This document shows, piece after piece, positions 44,351-55,857 of a DNA stretch of 64,000 nucleotides. Origin of the DNA: Melitaea cinxia (lineage: Eukaryota; Arthropoda; Insecta; Lepidoptera; Nymphalidae); contig NC_059414.1 in the NCBI RefSeq assembly GCF_905220565.1, forward strand, positions 11,654,001 to 11,718,000. Reading direction: 5' to 3'. Position 1 is the stretch's first letter. Each line of letters begins with the position of its first letter. The notes below the pieces were generated by a model. It was not told where the DNA came from, did no database searches, and was given only the letters and a program-made list of their open reading frames with translations. A program made the translations under genes and the position numbers.

Positions 44351-45125
44351 TATTGTGTTTTATTTTAAATCTATATTACGTATTCCATTTTTGAGACGGG
44401 TGATGATCTCATTTTTTTTATTTTGTGCTTATACAAGTACATGACTTATGATAGTTGTGAGTTGGGTACATCTCTAATGTACTTTTGGTGTTTATTTTTG
44501 TTGAGTTATTCCACTGAGCAATAACTTAATTTGTGTGTGTTGGGTGCATCTCTAACGTATCTACTCACTCAATTTTTTTTTGTTTAAAGCCTACGCCATA
44601 AGTTGTTGTTGTTGTGTTACAACTTAACTCTGGAACGGGTGGCGATTCCACATATTATTTTATTCTATCGAATATATATTCGATTCTAATTGTGTTATGC
44701 ACATTCTAAAGCCTACATCAGGAATACGGTATTAAATATGGATTAAAAAAAAAAAAAAAATTGTTAAATTAAAAATTTTAAGTAGCTGCTGAGTGGTGCT
44801 CATTTATAGACCGTCACTCTGAGTGTCAGGGCGTTAATTGTCTAGGTCGGTTAACGCACGTTGATAGTTGAATTTCAGGATGTTGTATGTTAGTGACGTA
44901 TGATTGGGTCGTAAGACAGTGTTGCAGTGAATTCAAAATTATATGTGGTGTTTTTGTAATTCGATTATCTCTTATGATTAATCTATCAAAAAAAAAAATT
45001 TTTTTTCTCTTAGTATGGAGTTAAATTTTATAATCCCTTCCTGAGCTTACCAGATTCTCTCCTTACGTTAGTTTTTTTTAGAATTTTGCCAGAGATGCAA
45101 AATTCTTCTCTGTCGGGGGGGGTAT
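44351..45125 (+). other. Gypsy 3' non-coding region with G-rich tract
   Basis: About 775 bp without an envelope gene. It has near-duplicate units 'gttgggtacatctctaatgt' (44461 on) and 'gttgggtgcatctctaacgt' (44540 on), a hairpin at 45080-45106 and a run of eight G at 45115-45122. The G run serves as purine tract just before the 3' LTR. Confidence 0.7.
45080..45106 (+). promoter_or_regulatory. Perfect 10-bp hairpin before the purine tract
   Basis: AGAATTTTGC and GCAAAATTCT pair perfectly around a 7-base loop (CAGAGAT), 8 bases before the G run. It could be an RNA structure of the element; role unknown. Confidence 0.45.
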
Positions 45126-45589
45126 TGTAGCATATATTTTTAATAGCGCCTGGTTTCGTTCCTGCTGATGTATAATAGCACAGTTATGCATTAGCGTTGC
45201 TATTTACTTTTTCTAGGCGACTGATTTAATTTTGGAATACCCTCGTATTGTATTACGTCGCGGTTCACCTTGGGGGGTAGTTGTGTCGCGACGCGCGGGG
45301 TTTGCTAGGGTATATAAGCCTCAGGGCGAGTGTTTGCGGGCCCTTTTTGCTCTTTTCTTTTTTGGGTTAGATTCTCTCGCCGTCTTAACAGCTGAGTGCA
45401 ATTAATTGTAGGTGAGTCATTGTAGTTCTTATAGGTTTAAGCTCTGCTTTAGTGTAAGGTGATTTTGTGTGTTTTGAAAAAAAAAAAAAATTAAGATTCT
45501 GTAGGATTTTTTGTACTCTCTCTCTTGTGTCTCGTGTTAGGAATTGTGGGTGACTCTCTAACCCAGCAGCAATTTTTTAACACGTAGCA
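45126..45589 (+). repeat. Gypsy 3' LTR
   Basis: 464 bp, matching the 5' LTR base for base as far as I could compare by eye. Confidence 0.95.
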
Positions 45590-46974
45590 CTTTTGACGTT
45601 GACAGTTCAACGTTTCGTTGTCCCATGCTTTATCTTTCTTTTCAGATTCAAATGCCTTTTGTTAAAATACGTACGCTAAAAGATTGAGTAACTATGTTTT
45701 GAATTTGAAAGTAAGGAACAATTGGTTGTGCCAATAAATTTCAAAACAATTATTGAGAGTATGGTATACAATGATATAATTGGGTTAAATGCAAGCATTT
45801 ATAAGGTATATTTAGTTGAGTAGCACACAAAGTTATCCTTTTTCATATAAATCAATTTAAAAAACTGAAATCAAATCTGTGATAAATACAAAAACTGTAA
45901 GTAATCACAATACATTCCGTACATTTAATAAGTAGCAGTAGTAAATTTATGTATATTAACTTTTTAATGACGTTCTATCACAAGGTGGCATATTAGATTA
46001 TGCACACGTTTTTCATTTAAAATGAATAAAATGCTACTAATAGTTATTAAATTGAACAAAAATGAAACTTTTTTAATGGACACGGGAATTGGACAATTTT
46101 TGATGCAATTCACATAATTATTAAAAAATATGCTGAATATGCATAATTCTGCGCACTCTTAATAGTCGTATGTATATATATTTCGTTCCCTATTGCGTTA
46201 GTAACGAAGAATTATTGTTTTTAACGTAACTCTAGTGTTTTGTAAGGATCTACATAATTCTCTTTATGCCGAACTAAACACGTTTACACTTGTGACTGTT
46301 TTTATAAGTATTTGTGTTGCTTTTTGTCATCAGTATCCTTGTACAGGATTAAATCCTTAATCACCATCGCTTTAAGCTGATTTTTCTACGAATATTTGTG
46401 GGGAATAATGTGCTATATTATTTTAACAGTTTATATGTATTGAAGTGAAAAGAAAAACTTTTGTTTTGATCACGTTTGGTAAACTAAAGATACTGCGTTC
46501 TAAAATAATCTCGATTATTCAATGCAGAATCTGCATGTATTGCCATTTTTTTTTTTAATAATGATACATCTTTTATTGATTTTACCGCGTTTTTTTTTTT
46601 TGTACAAATTTACGCACATTCTCACAAAGCACACACTAAAATGAAATAAAATTTACTACAGATAGACACATTGTAACACTAGTATGGTACTCGTACATTA
46701 ACTTCAATGACTAGTGAATGCTGCCCCTCATAAAGTGGGCTGACAAATAAATCATTGCTAATACGATTTTGCTTCAACGTATTCCTGCCTGTGACCTCCC
46801 CTCGATGACTCTACATACCTTTCGGTGTTATTCTCTATTTAAATAAATTTATAGATATGTCATCTTTCAGAGTAAATATATACTTATATATAAATATGAC
46901 TAGAAAAGGATATGATAGTATGAATCTTAATCCTTTTAGTTTACATACCATACTTACTTATTTGCTTACTTACT
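45590..46974. other. A+T-rich sequence, no gene seen
   Basis: No coding or repeat feature recognised. Confidence 0.4.
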
Positions 46975-47140
46975 CCTCTGGCTCAGCGACCCATAGTGTA
47001 TCTTGACCTCCGACACCAAAAGTCTCCAGCGATTCCAGTTCAGAGCTATCTCACGCCAGTCAGCTGTCACTAGCCCGCGCAGGTCTCTCTGTACCGTGTC
47101 TTCCCAGTGGTACTTTGGGCTCCCCAGAGGCCTACGGCGT
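46975..47140 (-). pseudogene. LINE ORF2 C-terminal fragment
   Basis: The reverse complement translates without a stop as 'LGSPKYHWEDTVQRDLRGL', then 'TADWREIALNWNRW' and ends 'HYGSLSQR'. This 'GxPKxxWED…DW…A' pattern ending in 'xxGSLSQR' recurs at the C-terminus of insect LINE polyproteins. It is truncated at both sides. Confidence 0.6.
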
Positions 47141-47484
47141 ATTTTAAAAACTTAAATAAAGTTAAAATGTAAAAAATACTTAAATGTCAACTGCTTACTA
47201 TAAATACAATAATAAAGTAGTGATTTGAAATACAACGCTTATAGTTGAGGGTTTTTCCGAATAAATGATACAGAATGGGTGCCCAAAAAAAGTTTTTTGA
47301 GTTTATTTTTAAACTTTTAGATATACCGAGTATTCAGAAGGAACTATGCAACACCGTGTTGAGTGATAACTGACGATTGTTTATGAACGGCTTGGTTGCT
47401 TCTTGAATATTTTTCATTGTAAATATTTTTTGTAGTTAATAAATACAGAAAAAAAGATCTATGCCTAATTATGGGAGTTTTTTT

Positions 47485-47705
47485 TTAGACGCCTGCAACA
47501 CCAGAAGCATCGCAAGCGCGTTGCCGACCCAATCCCCAATCCCCCCAGGAGCTCTGGTCACCTTACTCACCAACAGGAACACAATACTTCTTGAAAACAG
47601 TATTATTTTGCTGTGATCTTCTGTAAGGTCGAGGTACTACCCCAGTCGGGCTGCTCCATATTTTGAGCAGTAAATTCCTGCTGTGCCCTACCTCAGTTAA
47701 AAAAT
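47485..47705 (+). repeat. Dispersed repeat, 'ccccagtcgggctgctcc' family
   Basis: Nearly the same sequence as 49215-49430, from 'gacgcctgcaacaccagaag' to 'gctgtgccctacctcagt'. 5'-truncated relative to that copy. Confidence 0.75.
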
Positions 47706-48699
47706 TTAAAAAGTAAACTAAAATTTTAAATACAGAAGCGTATATTATCGTATAAATAAACTCATTAATGTAAATTACAAGCGATCATACACAGGCAAGC
47801 CGGTGGGTGCATTAGCTACGTAAACAACTCAATCCACCTTCCGTTCTAATAAAAGACGGCGACGTTGCAAACATCAACTTTTAATAATGCTTCATTAAGC
47901 GGAAAATATATCGGAGATCGACTGACTTTGATACATTAGTTGATAGGCTTAAAAACGAGAAAAAATATAAAATCCCTTAGAGCTATTAATAATTTCTTTA
48001 GCTTACATATTAATTACGTTACAAATAACACTGTTTTCATTTTAAAGTTTTTTGTATTTTTGCGTATGTCATTTTTTTCTATACCCTATAGGACTACATA
48101 GACAAATTTGAAATTAAGTGAAACAGCATATAACTACTCTTAATAATAAGGTTTTAAGCTAAATCCAATAACAACTCTTTTTTTATTACTCACTTCAATA
48201 TCAAAACTGTTAATGATTTTTTTTTATAAGTTCAGTAGTGGAGGATTATATTTTATGATCTTACATAAAAAGTTGCCAGTAAAATGAGCGTGAAAATTAT
48301 TAATCATAGGTATATCTAGACTCGATCCGGTGTTTATAATGCCTGCGGCTAGATGGCTTGCATTAGTTGAATCAACAGCGTCTTGCTTAATCCGCTCAGC
48401 ACCCTACGTTGATGAAAGTAAACATTATATGACGGTCTTTAGGCTGTTCGTACGATGAAATCATATTTTTTTTTCAGATCTAGCCCATCATCAAACAAAG
48501 GAAGAGCGTTAAAGATTTATATTAACAGGAAAACTCAATTTTTTTCTCATCGTTTTACGTTTGGAATCCTGTAATTTCAGAAATATTTGTTAAATACCAC
48601 TTTACGATCAAACAAAAAAAGTCAAAGCAAATAGAAAAAGAACAATATCACGTACACTTCGAGAGAAGACTCATAAAGATATAAACACAGATCAGCAAG
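47706..48699. other. A+T-rich sequence, no gene seen
   Basis: Nothing recognised beyond low-complexity sequence. Confidence 0.4.
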
Positions 48700-48800
48700 A
48701 AATATTCCGCTTCAGGCTAGCCCAGTCCACTGCTAGCAGGCAGACACAGGGTACGCAATCCTCATCCAGCCTCTGCTGATGATCTTACGTAGATCGTCGG
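48700..48800 (-). repeat. RTE-type LINE tail fragment
   Basis: The reverse complement contains 'cgatctacgtaagatcat' and 'ctggatgaggattgcg', matching the tail of the 35000-35545 LINE remnant ('aatctacgtaagattg', 'tagatgaggattgcg'). Confidence 0.5.
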
Positions 48801-49155
48801 TTTAGTTATCTGAACAAATATTTATAAAAATAGTATTACCATTATACACATACAGAGAACAATTGCCCCTCAGCATACGTTCATCCGGATCGTCCAACGA
48901 TATATTACTAAGAGCATCTACATACTATCATTATCATTTGTATATTGTTCAGTCATAATAAGGGATGCTTGTTTTTTCATGTTTTAACCACCCAAAGCAA
49001 AAAAAATGCTGTAATTTGAATATATGTATTTTTACGGTAGTAAAGCATCTACTTAAGTGGTCACCTTATGCTTAAAAAGTTATAACTTTGAGAGTCGAAG
49101 GGATGCACTAAGGTTTGACACTAAACTCTTAATTATTTAAACACTGCTTTTTTTA
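48801..49155. other. A+T-rich sequence, no gene seen
   Basis: Nothing recognised. Confidence 0.4.
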
Positions 49156-49432
49156 TATAACTAGGTCGGCAAACAAGCGTACGGTTCACCTGATGGTAAG
49201 CGATTACCGAAGCTTGTAGACGCCTGCAACACCAGAAGCATCGCAAGCGCGTTGCCGACCCAATCCCCAATCCCCCCCAGGAGCTCTGGTCACTTTACTC
49301 ACCAACAGGAACACAATACTGATTGAGAGATTATTTAGCTGTGATCTTCTGTAAGATCGAGGTACTACCCCAGTCGGGCTGCTCCATATTTTGAGCAGGA
49401 AATTCCTGCTGTGCCCTACCTCAGTATTGCTT
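49156..49432 (+). repeat. Dispersed repeat, longest copy of its family
   Basis: It starts 'ttttttatataactaggtcg' and 'gcaaacaagcgtacggttc'. The body is shared with 47485 and, more weakly, with 20035 and 61385. It carries a short internal deletion after 'aacacaatactg' relative to the 47485 copy. Confidence 0.75.
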
Positions 49433-49596
49433 TTTTTGCTGCTTTAAAGAAAGTCATCATTTATGACATGGGATTGTTTTGTGTGACTGAAAATTGCTGG
49501 ATAGCATTGGGTATATAAACTAAGTTTGTAATGTAAAACTTAATGTTAAAATGTAGAATTTTTTAAATTTTATTTTGACTCTGACTACCATAAATT

Positions 49597-49660
49597 CAGT
49601 CACTCAGCCAGTTCAATCTGTTGCAGTCCACTGCTGGACATAGGCCTTGTTAAGTTAGTA
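49597..49660 (-). repeat. LINE tail fragment
   Basis: 'caatctgttgcagtccactg' and 'ctggacataggcctt' form the reversed end of the LINE tails at 7050 and 60975. Confidence 0.55.
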
Positions 49661-50334
49661 GGTGAGCCTTTTGGAAAAATAAATGTTTTCAGCTAATTTT
49701 ATTATTTCTTTTAATATTCTCTTGAGCTAAAGGGCTTGATTCTTTTTCGACATCAAGTTTCCTTTTTTATTACAATGTTCCTATTATTGAGTTATTTTTA
49801 TCATAAAAAAAGTAAAAGGAGGGTCTAGTGTTTCAAATGCTAGTATTAAAAAGTATTGACATACGCCCGTTTGTTCCAAGTTCCAACAGAACGCAACTTT
49901 GTTATTTGGTATGTGACAAGGCCTTGTACATACATATAGGTGGAAAAGCCTAGCTTCAAGTAAGCTCCACTGAAATATGGTTACGGCAAACATATAGCTC
50001 GGAGCCTTCAATCGTCCGTACTGGATGCTGATACGAGTAAGTGCCTCGACTGTAGAGTACCGTCATGAAAATAATTATTTTCTATATATTTGTTTTATTA
50101 TTATAATATTTAGAGAACTCTCCATTATGTAGGATGAATACAGTAAGTGTGTATAATGAATTATTGGTTACATCTACAAACTATTACCTTGCCAAAAAAA
50201 TAGGAGTGTAATTTTTTTAAATTTTTTTCTTTTCCATAAAATTTGTGAAATAAAAAAAATAAAACCACGTTATAAGTCTTTTATCTAAGCTGCTAAGTAT
50301 TTTAAATTAAGAATCATTACATAGTATAAAACAA
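49661..50334. other. A+T-rich sequence, no gene seen
   Basis: The 75-codon minus-strand frame at 49784-50011 has no recognisable feature. Confidence 0.4.
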
Positions 50335-50512
50335 AGTTGCTTCCCTCTGTCTGTATGCTTAGATCTTTAAAACGGATTTTGATGCGGTTTTCTTTAGTAT
50401 GTATATAGAGTGATTCAAGAAAAGGTTTATATGTATAACACATGTATAATATAGTAGAGAAACACTGATAGTTTTTACAAACGTACGAAGCCGGGGCGGG
50501 TCGCTAGTTATA
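50335..50512 (+). repeat. Dispersed repeat ending 'ccggggcgggtcgctagt'
   Basis: The sequence from 'gttgcttccctctgtctg' to 'acgaagccggggcgggtcg' and 'ctagtta' matches, from memory, a common lepidopteran repeat end. It has a single copy here. Confidence 0.5.
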
Positions 50513-50984
50513 TTATATTTCAGTTCCTTTACAAAAATTTCAGATAAATTATATCAATATCATAATTATTATATAATTATATGAAATTGTTTGCACAATA
50601 GTACCATAAGCCTGCTTAATATCGGTTTGCTTACTTGATATTTGTACGGAAGCTTAGTGTGCGTATTTGCGTGTCTGTACTACGGCTCAGTCAAAGGGTT
50701 GATTCGAGGCAATCCAACGGTCAATTAGAGCATTTGTATTTAGAATTGTATCGGTCAAGATTATGTGCATATGACCTTAAAGCTTAGCTTGAGTTAACAA
50801 GGGGCCTAACTTAGGCTTATTTCGTCCAAAATAATAGGAAAGTATATTAAAATATATTAAAAACCTTAGATTTCTCGCAGGGAATTGCATCATGTTTTAG
50901 TACTATTAAAACCAATCAACCTATTTAAGTAACTATAATATTAAACATACTTAAAGTAATTATAGCTTATTTATATTTACACAA
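50513..50984. other. Non-coding sequence, no gene seen
   Basis: Nothing recognised. Confidence 0.4.
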
Positions 50985-51205
50985 TACACACACGGTCGTC
51001 TGTTCCTAAAGTAAGCAACTTAATGCTTGTGTTATTGGTAACAGCTGACTGGTATACTACATTTTTTTTTCGATAAACATACTTATAAATGATACATATA
51101 TAAATAAATATTTATATTACACCCAGACTCGGGGTGGGAATCGAACCCACAACCCTCGGAGCAGAAAGCAGGGTCACTACAAACTGCGCCAATGGGCTAG
51201 TCAGT
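50985..51205 (-). repeat. tRNA-derived SINE, second family
   Basis: On the minus strand there is an A-box-like 'tggcgcagtttg' (51183-51195), a B box 'ggttcgattccca' (51135-51147), then an A+T-rich body and the 'gcattaagttgcttac' tail shared with 16017-16110. The head resembles a tRNA gene but lacks a foldable acceptor stem. Confidence 0.7.
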
Positions 51206-51479
51206 TTTGTATTATAAGTTAAGTTTTTAAGAAATCAGTTTCGCAAAGGTTATTGAACCAATATAAATGTACCACAAAGATAATTCGAACCCATTTTAAC
51301 CCATTCAAACAATCTATCTTGCGTGTGTGGGTTTGTTTCTTAAATTAAGTGTGTACTCATAATGTTCTTCACATTAATCTTATAAACGAGCAAACGAGAG
51401 CTATTTTATACGTTTATTGAACGATATTACTATTACTTTTTAAATTTAGAAACTTTTTAATTGTATTTTGATTCTGCTA

Positions 51480-51560
51480 CCATAACTTCAGTTAGTCAGT
51501 TAGTCAGTTCACCATTTAGCAGTGTACTGCTGGATATAGGCGTCCCTAAGCACCCATAAA
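51480..51560 (-). repeat. LINE tail fragment
   Basis: 'gcagtgtactgctggatata' and 'ggcgtccctaagcaccc', preceded by (AGTC)-like simple sequence; a degraded reversed LINE tail. Confidence 0.45.
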
Positions 51561-52204
51561 AATAAAATAAAAATAAAAAAATAAAAAAGCCTTTTATTTC
51601 TTGCGAATTTTAGACGCAAATACAATACATTTAAATATATATATTTTTTTGATTTCACAAAGCCTAGAAACCTTTTTTCTTTATTTTTATGCAAGTAAAA
51701 ATAAGACTTATGACACAATATTCATTGAAATTAAATCAAACAGTAATATACACAAGTACAGTTAACAAAAAAAATTAAATCTCATTAAATCAACTGACAT
51801 TATTCAATTAAATCAAATAAAATCTTAGCTACTCAATTTCAATGCATTTCAATATAAAACAAAAACAATCAACAAGATCAATAAAATCAAATGAATTTAA
51901 ACAATTGCATGTAATTAACAAATAATATTTAAAAAATATTATTTATCAAAATCATTTTCCATTTGTAATATAATTATATAACTAAAGTATGATTAATACA
52001 TTGCATTGACAATTTCATAAATTTGAAAATTCACATTGAAAAATTATAATAAAAACTAAAAAACAAAAAAACTAACTAAACAATAAAATTTCATATTTTA
52101 TTTTTTTCAAAATTTATTAGTTTTTAAAGATTTATTGTAAAAATTAAATTTAAAACTTTAAAAAACCAAATTCAAAATTGCTCGAAAATAAAATGTATCC
52201 AAAT
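51561..52204. other. Very A+T-rich stretch beside the LINE remnant
   Basis: Low-complexity A+T-rich sequence with many 'aatcaaat' and 'aatta' words. It may be the 3' tail region of the minus-strand LINE at 52205-53480, but no boundary can be fixed. Confidence 0.35.
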
Positions 52205-52387
52205 TATATCTACTCATTTAGTTAATATGATGCATTCATGCAAGAACCCCTCTTATTTGAGGGTGAAGGCCTCCTCCAGACTTGATAGTTGTCATATTAA
52301 TGGATAGATGTGCCCACACGTCGGACCGCCGATGCCGAAATGTCGATTATGTCATATTATGTATTTTCCAAAAATTTCACCACTCTA

Positions 52388-52510
52388 TTAGACGGTAACT
52401 GGTTGATAAACTTCTGACGTTATATGTCCGTTACTAGTAAGATTGTCTGGAGGGTTATGGTCGGACTCTCCCGCGGTGACCAACCGTAATGGGAGACGTG
52501 GAGGGGCCAT
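52388..52510 (-). pseudogene. Short frame after ORF1, possible ORF2 start
   Basis: A 40-codon frame starting MAPPRLPLRL and ending at TAA, 69 bp after ORF1. It is GC-richer than its surroundings. It could be the first part of a deleted ORF2, but no domain is present to confirm it. Confidence 0.2.
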
Positions 52511-52579
52511 TTGTAATTTTCATTGTTTATTGATTTGTATGTCGTTCTCAGGCTGATCTTGAGAGTTAATGACGCAATT

Positions 52580-53332
52580 TTAAACCTGATTCTGTTCCCG
52601 AATAATAAAATCTTTAATGCTTGAAACTTTGTTCTTTTTATTTGGTTCTTTTTTGTTTTGATTTTGCAATTTATTTTCCATATGTATTAACTCCGGTGAT
52701 TCAGATAGATATCTTTTATTTGATTGCCTATGAAGGGTTTGTTGATCTTTATTCTTAACTACAATTAGTTTATCATATCTGATGTAGGCCTTGTGGCCAA
52801 GTTGTTGTTCTTTTTTTAATTGAACTTGTAACTCCTTACGCTTAGTCAAGATATCTAATGGGTAGTCTTCTTTGAAGTAGTATGGCGTATTTTTTAAGAG
52901 TTTCTTATTTCTCAAGATATTTATTTTCAAACCCATAGTAGTAAAAGTAATTTTTATAGGTCTAATCGAGTCTTTCTTTTTTCCCAGCCTTCTGACATCT
53001 TCTATACTACAAATATCGTACTGAAAGTTAAAGTATGTATTTATCAATTCTATAACGGTTTTTTCTAGGTCATGGTATGACTTTTCCTGTTCCTCTACAC
53101 CAAACAAAATCAGATTTTTGCGTCGCAAATACCTGTCGAAGTTCTTTATTACTGTATTTTGTTGTTGAAGTTTAGTTTCCAACAGATTCTGTTTTGTCTC
53201 TAAATATGTAAATTTTTCATTTAAATTATTTATAATGGTTGTTGTTATATCCTCTTTCATTGCCAACATCTCAGACTTTGTTTGCCTATTTTCTTGCTGC
53301 ATATTGATTAACATCATTTTTATTTCTTCCAT
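52580..53332 (-). CDS. LINE ORF1 protein, coiled coil plus RNA-binding domain
   Basis: 250 codons from ATG (53330-53332), uninterrupted. Residues 1-65 are heptad-like and charged, consistent with a coiled coil. 'RRKNLILFGVEEQEKSYHDL' (near 70-90) through 'IEDVRRLGKKKDSIRPIKITF' resembles the RRM-like domain of L1-type ORF1 proteins (Transposase_22-like). 'LKNTPYYFKEDYP' and 'ILTKRKELQVQLKKEQQLG' resemble the following C-terminal domain. The tail is basic and Lys/Asn-rich. Such proteins coat LINE RNA. A nucleic-acid-binding role is inference; the family call is moderately confident. Confidence 0.7.
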   Translation of the reverse strand: MEEIKMMLINMQQENRQTKSEMLAMKEDITTTIINNLNEKFTYLETKQNLLETKLQQQNTVIKNFDRYLRRKNLILFGVEEQEKSYHDLEKTVIELINTYFNFQYDICSIEDVRRLGKKKDSIRPIKITFTTMGLKINILRNKKLLKNTPYYFKEDYPLDILTKRKELQVQLKKEQQLGHKAYIRYDKLIVVKNKDQQTLHRQSNKRYLSESPELIHMENKLQNQNKKEPNKKNKVSSIKDFIIREQNQV

Positions 53333-53480
53333 ATTTTTATGCTATATGTAGCACCCTCTAGCGTCCTCGATATGTAACCCAAAGCTATAATTGCTACTAA
53401 CGGCAATAGATGTCTTGGCCAGTACTGTTATGGCTATAATAACGTCTAATTACTCGAATAGTTGTTATTGTAGACACTTA

Positions 53481-54759
53481 TTTTGATGTTTTGTTCGATT
53501 TATATCTTTATTTTAATATAAAAGACAGTAATATTTTGCACTGAGTTAACTTTACAATTTATTTTTAAAGTCACTTTCAATGACACATCACCTTCCACTA
53601 TTCCACAGTTTATTAAGTTTATTCACCGAGTACTACATATAGTCCAGTCTGTATTCGCACTGATGGTATATATTTCGCACTTTTTATACCTTTATAACTG
53701 TTTATTTATTTAATAAAGCAAATCAAAATATGAGAACAATGACAACCGTGGTATTGTAATCTACCCTCCTAAAAACTCCCTAAAAGCACCCATAACTTAT
53801 AGTTAATTATTTATTAAATAATTATTTATTAAATAATAATTCATAAAAATATTGCTGCGTAGTTCCAACAATATTTTTAATTAAAAGTAGCATCTAACCA
53901 TTACGTAACTCTAAAATAGCTTAGCAATAGCAATAGTAATGCGATTACTACTGTAAAAATTCTATTCTGAACTAATAGCTTTCGCTTCTATCTCATATAA
54001 TGAATTAACTTAATTAAGCCTCATTATTAATAACAATTTTGAGATTCAAAATTCAGTTTGACAGTTAGCGATCAAACAGCAATTAATATCTTACATGTTA
54101 TGGCTTTAATTTGTATAGAATAGGTGATTGCGCGATTACCGAACGATTATTAAATTGTTAAATTATAACTAAAAAAAACTTGACATTTACTTTCAATTAT
54201 CAGTTCTGAAGAATAATATGAAGGTTATTAACTACACCAGCACTATGTAAAATATACTTAAACTCACATTTTAGTATATTTTACATTTTACACAAATGAT
54301 TCTGAAAATGTTTTTATTTAAACGCGATTCATCATTAAACAAGATGAACCATCAAAAGACCATCACAGGTCATTGATCCCAGTAATTGTTTCAGTTAATG
54401 CGTAATAATCGATGCAGTGCTATTATGACGAGATGTAGTAATCTGTGGACCGGTCGCGAAGTCACGCCTTTTCTTATAAAGCATGTTTTTTTTAGATTAA
54501 AAAAAAATACAGTAAGATTAATCAGTGTAAACAAATATAACCCGTTGAGTATTAATTTTGAAGTGTATAACAATAATTTGGTATTTTAGCCCCAGAACTC
54601 CTTTTGTGCAAAAAAGTATATGACATTATTTTTACTCATAAGCTGCACCAAGTAATATCGAGAGTACTCAAAGAAGTATCCAAATGATATATGATCGGAG
54701 CTGAAAAGCAGAGCTAGTATTCGGTTAGTATTTAATAAATGTAAATGTTTTGACATTTC
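53481..54759. other. A+T-rich sequence, no gene seen
   Basis: Nothing recognised. The overlapping small frames at 54386-54589 are chance frames in A+T-rich sequence. Confidence 0.4.
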
Positions 54760-54835
54760 ACGACGCGTTGGCGCCACGTTCACAGCATTGGCTTGTGACT
54801 GTTGCGCAAGCGGTTGCAAGTTCTTAGAGATAGCC
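54760..54835 (+). repeat. SINE head fragment
   Basis: 'gacgcgttggcgccacgttc' to 'gcgcaagcggttgcaagttc' matches the head of the 12166 SINE up to the B box, where it breaks off. Confidence 0.6.
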
Positions 54836-55857
54836 CTTCGCCTTATTGCTTCCACTGGTGAGGAGAGTACTGGTACATTTATTACCAAGAGAATCGGTAT
54901 AGCGATTCAACGGGAAAACGCAGCATTCTTGGCACCATTCTACTCAGACATGATTTACACCGTAACTATCTGTAAATATTTAGTTCTGAAGTTGTTAATT
55001 GTAATTATGTATAATATCGTAAAATTTCGAAATAATTAATAAAAATAAATAAAGAAAAAAATCGCTTGAAAGACCAGAGACATAAATAAGTATGTTCTTC
55101 TGTTAGCTGATAAAATAAATAGCTTTTTAAAGAACAGCCTGTATATAAAAGTTAAATCAGGGCGTAGGACCGTCATTTATCATCGGAGAGATTAACTACG
55201 CATGTGTGCACTTGTTCTATTTAAACTTATTTCTTCTACGCTTTCTTTGTCAAGATTTTAGTACCACTACCTTTCTTTACTTTGTTGTTTTGCAATCAAT
55301 AAGATTTAGTGGTAAAAAAAAACCAAAACCAACCAGATTTTGACTTAGTTTCGGTATTGGACAGTTCGGGCTAAAAAAAAGTTTTTTTCACCGCAGCTTT
55401 ACACAAAAGTCAATTAAGTGTCATTTTTGTAACCACTCAATAGAATTTTATAAGTTATTTTCCGCAACAATATTTTCATACCAGGTTTAAATTAAATGCT
55501 TCACACGCTGATTTATGCGCGATGCGGTTTTATCTTCTCTGTTTAATTAACCGATAGCGCTGTAGAAACTTCTCGAAAATATTAATTGTTTACATTGTAA
55601 ACAATGTCAATTAAAATGATTAGGTGATACAAAATTTATCGATCATACAAATTAAAAAGAAAACATACATTTTAATGTATATTAAACATTATTATATATT
55701 ATTACATTATTATGAAACATTTAAACTTTTGTTACTTTGGATATTTCTTCATGAAGGAACTTGAAAATACAAATAGGTAAGATAAAACACATCTTATTCA
55801 AATTTTCATTAAAAGAGAAGATCAAACAATAGAGGAACAAATGATGTAATATAACTG
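54836..55857. other. A+T-rich sequence, no gene seen
   Basis: Nothing recognised. Confidence 0.4.

Larger units (their letters stand above)
40568..45589 (+). mobile_element. Ty3/gypsy LTR retrotransposon, gag deleted
   Basis: 5022 bp, flanked by a 4-bp target duplication 'cttt' (40564-40567 and 45590-45593). The two 464-bp LTRs read as identical by eye. A complete primer site and a G-rich tract are present. Pol is complete in gypsy order (protease, RT, RNase H, integrase). Between primer site and protease only about 270 bp remain, where a full gag of roughly 1 kb is expected. No envelope frame follows pol. The element looks very young yet cannot make its own Gag. Confidence 0.95.
52205..53480 (-). 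mobile_element. LINE remnant with ORF1 but no ORF2
   Basis: On the minus strand there are an untranslated lead, an intact ORF1, a short frame, and then a 3' segment ending near 'ggccttcaccctcaaataag'. No reverse transcriptase sequence is present. This looks like a LINE that lost its ORF2 by internal deletion, or a family that lives with ORF1 only. The ends and target duplication could not be fixed. Confidence 0.5.

Noticed and set aside
44351..45125. Possible envelope gene after gypsy pol
   Set aside because: No frame of useful length; the region is non-coding with repeats, a hairpin and a G tract.
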